This document shows, piece after piece, positions 40,975-49,700 of a DNA stretch of 64,000 nt. Source of the stretch: Xenorhabdus kozodoii. Its GTDB lineage: Bacteria > Pseudomonadota > Gammaproteobacteria > Enterobacterales > Enterobacteriaceae. The DNA is taken from contig NZ_NJCX01000006.1 of the NCBI RefSeq assembly GCF_002632875.1, forward strand, positions 12,663-76,662. The letters run 5' to 3'. The notes under the pieces are model-generated. The model was given only the letters and a program-made list of their open reading frames with translations. It did not search any database and was not told the origin of the DNA. A program made the translations under genes and the position numbers. Numbering within the stretch: position 1 is the first letter of the stretch; every line of letters begins with the position of its first letter.

Positions 40975-41972
40975 ACACAATCACTGAAAAACGTGTCTTA
41001 TTAGAAGTTGATGACCTCAAAGTTTATTTTGATATTAAAGATGGCAAACAGTGGTTCTGGCAGCCGGCAAAAACCTTAAAAGCAGTAGATGGCGTTACCT
41101 TAAGGCTATATGAAGGCGAAACTTTGGGTGTGGTAGGCGAATCTGGCTGTGGGAAATCTACCCTTGCCAGAGCCGTTATCGGTTTAGTAAAAGCGTCTGG
41201 CGGCGCAGTCACCTGGCTTGGCCAAAACCTGCTGGATATGAATGACAAACAATGGCGGGATGTTCGCAATGATATCCAGATGATTTTTCAAGATCCTTTA
41301 GCATCACTGAATCCGCGGATGACCATTGGTGACATTATTGCAGAGCCATTAAGAACTTATCATCCCAAAATGAGAAATGGGGAAGTAAAAGAAAAAGTGC
41401 AAAAGATGATGATGCGGGTAGGTTTGTTGCCTAACCTGATAAACCGTTACCCCCATGAATTTTCTGGAGGGCAATGCCAGCGTATTGGCATTGCTCGCGC
41501 TTTAATTCTTGAGCCTAAGTTAATTATTTGCGACGAACCTGTTTCAGCGTTGGATGTTTCCATTCAGGCACAAGTTGTTAACTTGTTGCAGGAATTACAG
41601 CGGGAAATGGGGCTTTCCCTGATATTTATTGCACATGACCTATCGATAGTAAAACACATATCAGACCGCGTATTGGTGATGTATTTGGGGAACGCTGTAG
41701 AGCTAGGCACCTACGACGAGGTTTATCATAACCCGTTGCATCCATATACACGGGCGCTTATGTCGGCGGTGCCGATCCCTGATCCAGACAAAGAGCGCAA
41801 CAAGCAGATTGAATTGCTGGAGGGAGAGCTACCTTCACCAATCGATCCCCCGTCTGGATGTGTATTCCGCACGCGCTGTCCAATGGCGGATGCCGAATGT
41901 GCCAAGACTCGGCCATTGCTTGAAGGAAGTTTTAAGCATGCGGTATCTTGCCTCAAAGTTGATCCACTCTAA
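40971..41972 (+). CDS. oppF: Oligopeptide transporter ATPase OppF
   Basis: Second ATP-binding subunit, 333 residues. Walker [10 protein letters not shown], signature FSGGQCQRI (family consensus SGGQ), Walker [13 protein letters not shown], switch His in IAHDLS, and the C-terminal cysteine cluster [15 protein letters not shown]. Start overlaps the oppD stop by 4 bases, indicating translational coupling. Last gene of the operon. Confidence 0.97.
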   Translation: MNTITEKRVLLEVDDLKVYFDIKDGKQWFWQPAKTLKAVDGVTLRLYEGETLGVVGESGCGKSTLARAVIGLVKASGGAVTWLGQNLLDMNDKQWRDVRNDIQMIFQDPLASLNPRMTIGDIIAEPLRTYHPKMRNGEVKEKVQKMMMRVGLLPNLINRYPHEFSGGQCQRIGIARALILEPKLIICDEPVSALDVSIQAQVVNLLQELQREMGLSLIFIAHDLSIVKHISDRVLVMYLGNAVELGTYDEVYHNPLHPYTRALMSAVPIPDPDKERNKQIELLEGELPSPIDPPSGCVFRTRCPMADAECAKTRPLLEGSFKHAVSCLKVDPL

Positions 41973-42009
41973 ATCATCATAGTAGTGAGACACTCAAATT
42001 TAGTATAAC

Positions 42010-42038
42010 CCTTACTCCTCGCGCCGCGAGGAGTAAGG
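42010..42038. repeat. 29-bp near-perfect palindrome after oppF
   Basis: Arms CCTTACTCCTCGCG and CGCGAGGAGTAAGG separated by a single C; realistically a 13-bp stem with a GCC loop. It lies 38 bases after the oppF stop. It is GC-rich in AT-rich surroundings and has no T-run. It could be an operon terminator or mRNA stabiliser, or one copy of a dispersed palindromic repeat. Confidence 0.75.
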
Positions 42039-42115
42039 AAATGTCCTACCGTTTTGAAATCTTATTGAGTCAGTTATACGATGCGTTAACGTGACACTGT
42101 CACTAATCTAAATTC

Positions 42116-42138
42116 AATGCCCTCAATATGAGGGCATT
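42116..42138. terminator. Terminator between oppF and yciU
   Basis: Ten-base perfect stem AATGCCCTCA/TGAGGGCATT with the loop ATA, between convergent oppF and yciU. The T-rich tail is short on both sides. Confidence 0.75.
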
Positions 42139-42175
42139 ATCGATTAGGGGGATATTATTCAGGCGGGTTGTGTGA

Positions 42176-42529
42176 TTATTTTTTCCACAAAATCTGGCAG
42201 ATAGGGTGGGATTTTTCTCGGCAGATCAAGACACGGGCAAAAATATCATCAATTTCGGCTTCATCTGATTCTGCCAAGCCAATAATGACTTCTGAAAAAA
42301 AGTCTGGATTCAGATCAAAATCAACATGTTTAAGCCAAACGCCTGAAGGTTCCAATAATTCAACGCCACCGCGTTCTTCAAATTGCAAATTGAACAATAA
42401 GCTATCAGCCGGATCGAGATTAGAAAGTGCTTGCTCCAAAAAGATATCGTAGGCGGTTTCAAGCGCTTCATCTTCAGTCATTCGGTTATTTAAATCTAAT
42501 TGCATAGAATGTGTCGATTGATTTTCCAT
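42176..42529 (-). CDS. yciU: UPF0263/DUF440 family protein YciU
   Basis: Small acidic conserved protein of unknown function, proposed double-stranded DNA mimic, 117 residues. Conserved [32 protein letters not shown] and [20 protein letters not shown] match E. coli YciU. The start is uncertain: MENQ at 42529 is chosen, while MQLDLNNR at 42505 would equal the E. coli start but has no ribosome binding site. Order oppF-yciU-cls is enterobacterial. Confidence 0.9.
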   Translation of the reverse strand: MENQSTHSMQLDLNNRMTEDEALETAYDIFLEQALSNLDPADSLLFNLQFEERGGVELLEPSGVWLKHVDFDLNPDFFSEVIIGLAESDEAEIDDIFARVLICREKSHPICQILWKK

Positions 42530-42654
42530 GATGTCATGTCCGAAATTAATCACAGGTTGAAATTAAAACATGTTCTGTATTGAATGAATACTTTTATCAT
42601 GATGAAAATATTCATGTTGAAAAAGTGGCTGATCAATTTAGTTTCTGCCATGAA

Positions 42655-44115
42655 TTATAAAAGTGGGCTAAAGAAGTAACAGATACGTTCAAGGACACGA
42701 TGCCACATAGGGCGTTTTTCCCATTGATTGTTTGCCAGCAATGTCGAACGCATAATGTAGTCTTGTTGAACCAGTGTTAAATCACGGCCAAAGTGTTCAT
42801 CGTCAATTACAACCGTAATTTCAAAATTCAGCCACAAGCTCCGCATATCTAAATTGACAGAGCCGACCATACTGAGCTGCCCATCGACTAAAACACTCTT
42901 GGAGTGTAACAATCCATCTTCAAATTGATAAATTTTCACGCCGGCTTCCAGTAATTCTGAAAAAAATGCACGGCTAGCCCAGCGAACAAGAAATGAGTTG
43001 TTTTGGATTGGTACAATGATACTGACATCCACACCGCGCATAGCCGCAGTGCAAATCGCGTGCATTAAATCATCACTGGGAACAAAATAGGGCGTGGTAA
43101 GAATAAGCTGATTGCGGGCAGCAAAAATAGCCGTCATTAAGGATTGTTGGATCAACTCATCCGGGAACCCTGGCCCGGAGGCGATTACTTGGGCTGTATG
43201 TCCTCTGGTTTGTTCGAAAGGCATGATGACACTATCCGGTGGAGGAGGAAGATGGCGCTGCCCTGTTTCCATTTCCCAGTCAAAAGCATAAATGATCCCC
43301 AATGTTGTCGTCACTGGGCCTTCCATTCTCACCATGATGTCGACCCATTGACCGACGCCTGCATCTTGTTTAAAAAAACGTGGGTCAACCATATTCATAC
43401 TGCCGGTGTAGGAAATAAAGTTATCAATTAGAATAATTTTTCTATGCTGGCGTAAATCCATGCGCCGCAAGAATAAACGGAAGATATTAACTTTTAACGA
43501 TTCGACAAATTTAATTCCCGCTTTTCGCATAATATCAGGATAAGGGCTGCGGAAAAATTGCCAGCTTCCTGCCGAATCTACCATGATCCGACAGTTAACG
43601 CCGCGTTTGGCCGCGCGCATCAGGGCATCAGTGACCTGATCAACCAGCCCTCCAGACTGCCATATATAAAACACCATCTCGATATTGTATTTGGCGTTTT
43701 CAATATCATGAACAATTGCTTTTAGCGAGTTATCATAGGATGTCATTAATTGCATTTTATTGCCTCTGACACCTTTGATCTTTTGTCGACGCTCGCATAG
43801 CTGAAACAGCGGGGTAGCCACTTCACTGTTTTCATCGGCAAAAATTTGCGGGGAATTCCTGAGTTCTGCTAACCACTTGGATACAGATGAACGCATTTGT
43901 CTGGCTTGCTCAACCCTGCGTTTGCCAAGGTGTAATTCGCCGAATGACAAATAAGCAACAATCCCAACTAAAGGAAAAATGTAAATAATGAGTAACCACG
44001 TCATTGCTGATGTTACAGGGCGCCGTTTTATCAAAACTCGGATGGTGATACCGGCAATAACTAACCAGTAGAAGAAAATCGCCAACCAGCTCAGTACAGA
44101 GTAGAAAGTTGTCAT
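42655..44115 (-). CDS. clsA: Cardiolipin synthase A
   Basis: Membrane enzyme condensing two phosphatidylglycerols into cardiolipin plus glycerol. 486 residues, exactly the E. coli length. Two N-terminal membrane segments, then two phospholipase D domains with HKD motifs: HRKIILIDN (about residue 224) and HSKSVLVDG (about 404). The start is MTTFYSVLS (ATG 44115), matching E. coli; a TTG three codons upstream is also open. Confidence 0.96.
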   Translation of the reverse strand: MTTFYSVLSWLAIFFYWLVIAGITIRVLIKRRPVTSAMTWLLIIYIFPLVGIVAYLSFGELHLGKRRVEQARQMRSSVSKWLAELRNSPQIFADENSEVATPLFQLCERRQKIKGVRGNKMQLMTSYDNSLKAIVHDIENAKYNIEMVFYIWQSGGLVDQVTDALMRAAKRGVNCRIMVDSAGSWQFFRSPYPDIMRKAGIKFVESLKVNIFRLFLRRMDLRQHRKIILIDNFISYTGSMNMVDPRFFKQDAGVGQWVDIMVRMEGPVTTTLGIIYAFDWEMETGQRHLPPPPDSVIMPFEQTRGHTAQVIASGPGFPDELIQQSLMTAIFAARNQLILTTPYFVPSDDLMHAICTAAMRGVDVSIIVPIQNNSFLVRWASRAFFSELLEAGVKIYQFEDGLLHSKSVLVDGQLSMVGSVNLDMRSLWLNFEITVVIDDEHFGRDLTLVQQDYIMRSTLLANNQWEKRPMWHRVLERICYFFSPLL

Positions 44116-44478
44116 ACGTGGCAATCAATCCTGTTTATTTGAGTATTTTATGCGGTCATTACCGCAAGTTTCCAGAAATTTGGGGGAACTATCAACTTAA
44201 TATTATTAATTGAACAGAAAGCAATTTTAGCAAAAAAGGGCTAACTATGATAAATCTCATTACTATTTAGTTAATTACTTTGACTCGTGGGCTGTATGCA
44301 ATATTTGCAATTTGATACGAATTAATCATGAATGATTTATCATAGTTATTAAATGGATGATTTCTTAAAATGCAACTACTATGCCAGAGCCACGAAGTCG
44401 ATTGGCAATTGGTTGACATTACTGATAGTGACGATTAAGAATAATGTTATTCACTCAATGAAAGATCAGGAATATCTT
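44116..44478. other. Intergenic region cls/yciY
   Basis: 363 AT-rich bases that should hold the divergent promoters of cls and yciY. The yciY frame is open from 44353, but the extension has no homology to the family. No other structure is seen. Confidence 0.5.
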
Positions 44479-44658
44479 ATGAAACGTAGTAGAAAAGAAG
44501 TCGGGCGCTGGAGAATGCTTCGCCAAAGTATCTGTCGTCGCCGTCGCTGGTTGGAAGGGCAGTCACGCCGTAACTTACACATCTATGCACTGCGTAAGGC
44601 TGATGCCTATAAGCGTCGTAGATCGATTCTATTCATCCAAAATATCGAGTGGATTTAG
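44479..44658 (+). CDS. yciY: YciY family small basic protein
   Basis: 59 residues, strongly basic, unknown function. The start MKRSRKEVGRWRM and the WLEGQSRRN motif match E. coli YciY (57 residues). AGGAATATCTT precedes ATG 44479. Last conserved gene before the accessory block; in E. coli kch and yciI would follow on the way to tonB. Confidence 0.85.
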   Translation: MKRSRKEVGRWRMLRQSICRRRRWLEGQSRRNLHIYALRKADAYKRRRSILFIQNIEWI

Positions 44659-44689
44659 TCGTATTGGCGCTGATTCGTTAGCGAAACGG

Positions 44690-44960
44690 CTTTGAATCTT
44701 GCAATATTCGGTGCTGGATGACCGAAGAAAAACGCTTCTGTCTCTGGCTGACTCACTTTTCAGAGGAAGGATTTACGGTCAATGATATGATCGATATCGC
44801 TGCCACTGGCAAATAGATCTGTTGTTCAACATGCTGAAATCGCACTCGAATTGGTAAGGTTTCAGCACGAAGAACACCTTGTTAGCGACAGAACGAATTT
44901 GATCCCGTTTATTGGTGATGTTGTTCGGCAAAGGCTATATATGATAAATAAAGTACATGC
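44690..44960 (+). pseudogene. Decayed IS4-type transposase fragment
   Basis: The frame at 44786-44857 reads Y-D-R-Y-R-C-H-W-Q-I-D-L-L-F-N-M-L-K-S-H. This resembles the IS4-family YREK-region consensus Y-R-x-R-W-x-I-E-x-x-F-x-x-x-K, with Glu replaced by Asp. Stops and frame shifts interrupt both sides, and homology-like pieces continue to about 44950. It is a dead remnant at the left edge of the toxin block. Family assignment rests on this one motif. Confidence 0.5.
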
Positions 44961-45536
44961 ATTTTTCTTATGAATTGGTGGGTGATTTACATCAGGCCTA
45001 ATTTATATTAAATATAATTTCTTATGTTGTTATCATTCGCTTAGAGAGAAGGTTTTATTTTCTGCTTACTTATGAATGACGTAAATAAAACAACTCAGTG
45101 GTTGCTTTTATTTTTATTTAAATAAAATTATGGATTTTTTTCTATGAAAACATAAGAGTAAAATATATTTATAATATAACTCACTGGAAGGTAAATTATG
45201 CGGGCATCAGTCAGGTAGTAAGAGGAATATTCCCATCTGCCGCTAGAAAATCTAACAGTTTTGGCTATATTTATATTGTAAAGGTAATGGTGTTTACGTA
45301 TTCATCTCTCCATTCATAATGGATGGGGAGGATGGGAGAATATAATTATAGTTAAGTGTTTTTTCAAAACTCATAAATTCCATTAATATAGTTTGTTAAA
45401 ATTTAATACCATGGACTTTATTTATCAGCCAAACGATAGCGTGCAACTATATATTTTTATTTTGTGTTTATAAGCTCTTATTCTAATCACGATGATTAGC
45501 CAGAAAATGATGTGATATCACTTATAGGAAAAACAT
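44961..45536. other. AT-rich upstream region of the toxin block
   Basis: 576 very AT-rich bases with no coding frame that I can support. It includes the promoter region of the 360-residue gene. The composition fits H-NS binding; no specific operator is evident. Confidence 0.5.
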
Positions 45537-46619
45537 ATGAACAAGATTAAAGAAAATAAACAACCCTTACCCTGGCATGGGGTAAGCAAGTTGGAAATAA
45601 AGCTGCGTCAGATAAGTCATGGGGCTAATATCTTTGCTAACGGAAGACATAGGGTAGTTGTCGATGTCTATATTCAAGGAACTGATGCTAAGGGTGATAA
45701 AATATTAGTTCCAAGAGATGTTCTGTTTCTGCATACGGTGCTTATTGATTATAATACAGGAGAGCCACTTACCTGGCAGGCAGGCATAAATGATGATTTT
45801 ACATGGTCTTATACCGATGAACCTAATGAATTTACTATAAAGCAGGAGCTTTCATCTACTAATAATAATGTAGAAGAATATGATAGTTACAATTTAAGCA
45901 TGGTGAGCTTTTATATATACTGTTCACCCGAAACAGCAAATGGGTTCAAACAAGTCGCTGCATTAGTCACGGCACCTGATGGCAATGAGTACTCGTCAGC
46001 CTATGGAAAAGACTATGATTCATTTATCCAACTTAACTCAATAAGTGAAATAAATTATAAATACGAGGAGTTAGGGATCGAAAAGGATAGTAGGCCCATC
46101 GCTGAACATATTGCAGTTACCCATAATGGTAGTGATATTGGTTGGGAACAATATAATACCTATGTCACACTGAAACCAAATTATCTTTATGATAAGGATG
46201 GAAAACGATATATTTTAAAATACGATTGTTTTTTTAGACAAACCAATGAGCCTGCTCCTGTCGATACAGTTCACCAGCTTCTTCATGATGCTTATTCCTC
46301 TATATATCTTACTTTTTATTATGCACATTTCCTTTGGTCTATGGGGGAAAAAAAGACGGTTTCTGTAGGCCAAACCAATTGGTTTGGCCTACATATTGAT
46401 CAAGATATACATATTGAAATTAGGCAAAAATCTAACGCCATTTGTTTTACTGTCATATCGACTTCGCATTATCATCATCCGATAGTTCAGGAAGATTTAT
46501 TGGATTTATATATTATTCTTTATGACCAATATGGAAATACAGGTGCATTTTCGATAGAGTCAAACTATAAGAACGATTTCGAAAAATACGAAATTCATCT
46601 TAAAAATTATAACCCATAA
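45537..46619 (+). CDS. Uncharacterised 360-residue protein upstream of RHS toxin
   Basis: I do not recognise this protein. It has no signal peptide and no long hydrophobic segment, and is rich in Tyr, Asp and Asn, with alternating patterns suggesting beta-sheet. Visible stretches are LRQISHGANIFANGRHRVVV near the N-terminus, a central ITHN/VTHNGSDIGWEQYNTYV, and a His-rich STSHYHHP near residue 325. AGGAAAAAC precedes ATG 45537. It is AT-rich, unlike the GC-rich RHS gene 166 bases downstream in the same direction. A helper, adaptor or second effector for the RHS protein is possible. A cognate immunity role is less likely, since immunity genes normally follow the toxin. Confidence 0.75.
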   Translation: MNKIKENKQPLPWHGVSKLEIKLRQISHGANIFANGRHRVVVDVYIQGTDAKGDKILVPRDVLFLHTVLIDYNTGEPLTWQAGINDDFTWSYTDEPNEFTIKQELSSTNNNVEEYDSYNLSMVSFYIYCSPETANGFKQVAALVTAPDGNEYSSAYGKDYDSFIQLNSISEINYKYEELGIEKDSRPIAEHIAVTHNGSDIGWEQYNTYVTLKPNYLYDKDGKRYILKYDCFFRQTNEPAPVDTVHQLLHDAYSSIYLTFYYAHFLWSMGEKKTVSVGQTNWFGLHIDQDIHIEIRQKSNAICFTVISTSHYHHPIVQEDLLDLYIILYDQYGNTGAFSIESNYKNDFEKYEIHLKNYNP

Positions 46620-46655
46620 AGATATTAAAGAATGAATCTGAAATAGCGACGGCTT

Positions 46656-46681
46656 AAAAAACGAGGATGTTAACGTTTTTT
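46656..46681 (+). terminator. Weak hairpin after the 360-residue gene
   Basis: AAAAAACG/CGTTTTTT arms around a 10-base loop. The stem is mostly A-T but ends in a T-run, so partial termination before the RHS gene is possible. Confidence 0.4.
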
Positions 46682-46786
46682 ATATCACATTGTTATCAAT
46701 CACCGCCGTGAATTTCCCCTGAATATCCGCCTGTTATGACATGGGAAAAAATATTTTTTTCCATAAAATAAAAGAGAGGCGCCAAA

Positions 46787-49700
46787 ATGCAAAATGATTT
46801 TTTCTCGCACGCCCACAATTTCCAGAGTGCCGCCCTGGGCAGTGTTGACCCGCGGACGGGCCTGTTTACGTACACCCTGCTGGTGGCCCAGTTAGCCGGC
46901 AGCCATCACCTTGGACCCGCCCAGACACTGGCGCTGGCGTACTCCCCGCTCAATACCGCCAACCGGGGTTTTGGCCGGGGCTTTTCCCTGGGGCTGACCC
47001 AGTATGACAGCCAGCAACGGCTGTTAAGCCTTTCAACCGGCGAACGCTATAAGGTGGACGAGTATGCGGATCGCGTCTACCTGAAACAGTACAAGCAGGA
47101 TGGGGTGCGGTTTGAAAAGGATGTCGCCCAAAATGTCTACCGGGTGATCCACAAATCGGGGACGGTGGAGGTGCTGACCGGGCCGGACAATGCCTACCGC
47201 CTCAAGGTGCCGACCCAGATATTGACCCCCCTCGGCCATTTCCTGACGCTGGACTGGGCGGCCGAATTCGGCGGCGCCCTGCACCTGACGACCCTCACGG
47301 ATGACACGGGGAAAGTATTGCTAACGGTGCACTATGAGCGCGGCAGTTATACCCGCTTCATAGTCTGGCCTGACACAACAGAAACCTATGCAATCCGGTT
47401 GTTATTTGAAAACGATGCGGTGACCCGGGTGGAAAAAGATCCCGACACCGACCACACGCTGGCCTGGTCGCTGGGGTATGACATCGACAACCGGTTTTTA
47501 ACCCAGATCACCGCCCCGACGGGGCTGAGTGAGCAGGTGATTTATGACTCGAACGGCCACCGGTTTCCCGCCGGCGCCCCGTTGTCTGCCCTGCCGTATG
47601 TCACCCGCCACACGCAGTCGCCCGGCCACGGCCCGGACATTGTGCGCACCTACCAATACACCGTGGCGAACTTTCTCGGTTACGGGGAGAAGGGGCACTG
47701 GCAGCCGGACGAAGACTTTCTCTATGGGGTGCTGAGCGATTACCAGTATGGCTCGACCGAGCACTGGGACAATGGCACCACACAGCGCCATATCACCCGC
47801 CGCTACAACAAATACCACCTGCTGGTGAGTGAGACGACGGAACAAAATGGCTGCACGCGGGCACATGTGACTGACTATTATGCCCAGGTGGGCCGTGCGT
47901 TTGACGACCAACCACCGCAGTTCCAGTTGCCGAAAACGGCCAGCATGAGCTTCAATGACACCGTTGTGGAGGTGATTCAGACCGAGTTTGATGCGGCGGG
48001 TAACCCCACCCGGCAGGTTGCGCCGGATGGCACCCGTACCGACTGGGTGTATTACCCGGCGGCGGGGGAAGCCGGTGGCTGCCCGGCCTCACCCCACGGT
48101 TTCGTGCGTTTTGTCAAATCTAAAACCGTGACCCCAGGCCAGCCGACCCCGGCCGACGGCTACACGGATGCGCCGATCCACCAGGTGGTCTATCGCTACG
48201 AGGCGCTGCCGACCCTCCCCGGCGCGCCGGCACCCCATGCCGTGGTCTGCACCTATCAGGGCCGCTATAGCGCCGGCCGGTTACTGCATGAAAGCCGTCC
48301 CCATTATACGAATGACACCCATTCCCCCGATCATGGGCGCATTTATCGCGTGGAGGAGACCGTCTATGCCCTGGACGGGGCGGGGACATGGCAAAGCCAC
48401 CAGACGTTCCGCTATACCCTGGCGGGGGAGGCGCTGGTCAAACACACCGAATGGACGGGGCATGACCAGTTGAGCCTCACCAGCCAGCGCCGCCAGTCGC
48501 AGGTGAGCGGCAAGCTCTGGCATGAAACGGACGCCCAGCACTGCACCGCCCGCTATGACTATGACGCTTTCGGGCGGATCGCCGCCCAGACCCATAATGC
48601 CGACACCGACTACAGCCAAAGTGAGCACTATGACTATGCCATTGAAGGGGCGGGGGCGATCACGACCACCAAAACCGACGTGTGGGGTAACCAGGCGCGT
48701 TTGCGCCTGAATGGGCTGGGGCACCCCTGCCAGAAAGAGATATGCAGGCAGGGCGAACCGGAATGGCAATTATTGTCAGATACCGGGCGGGACGGTTGGG
48801 GGCGGATTGTGAGCCAGACCCAGTATGACTGGCTGCCGGTGGAGCATGACCCGGACCCGGCCACTCGCCAGTTGACGCGGGTGGCCACCCGCCAGCGGCT
48901 TGAATACGATGACTGGGGAAAACTGCACCGGATTATCCGCGGGACGGGGGAAACCCTCCTGTACGATTACGATCCGGTCAACCGGACGGAGCAGATCACC
49001 CGCCAGGCCGGGGGGGTGAATTTTAGCCGCTGCACCGTGGCCTATGATCTGCGCCACCAGCCGGTCACGGTCACCCGCTATGATAGCCAGAGCCGGCAAT
49101 ACAGCCAGCAGCACAGCGATTACGACGGTGGGGGGCGGCTGCGGGCTACCGTCGACGTATTGGGGCAGAAGACCGAATACGGTTACGATGTGCTGGGGCG
49201 TTTGTCGACGATAACCCACGCTGACGGGACGGTGATCCGCAAAACCTATGCCCCGTTTACGACCAGCAGCCTGGTGACCCAGATTGCGGTGGACGGCCAG
49301 GTCGTGGGGAGCCGCTGTTTTGACAGCCTGCACCGCCTGGTGTCTGTCAGCAGTGGCGGGCGGACGTATCACCTGGCCTATCAGGGGACGGCGCCCTATC
49401 CCAGCCAGATCACCGATCCACGGGGGCAGACGGTGCAGTATGACCATGAGCCACGGCTGGGGAATGCCCTGCTCCGGGTGGTGGCGGGCGACCTCCGGCA
49501 GCATTTTGCCTACGATAGCAAAACCGGGAAGCTGGCCGAGGCCCGTGCCGACGGGCAGGCCACCCGTACCCTGGGGTATACCGCGGCCGGCCGTTTGCAG
49601 CAGGAAACCTGCCGTTTTGACGATGCCGGGGCGGGGGCAGCCCGGTCAGCACATTATACCTACTCCCCGGCCGGCCGGCTGACGGCCTACCAGGATGTGA

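Noticed and set aside
48776-49504. 242-codon minus-strand frame inside the RHS gene, and other long antisense frames there
   Set aside because: High GC content removes stop codons in the opposite frames; they follow the RHS codon pattern and have no homology or ribosome binding sites that I can see.
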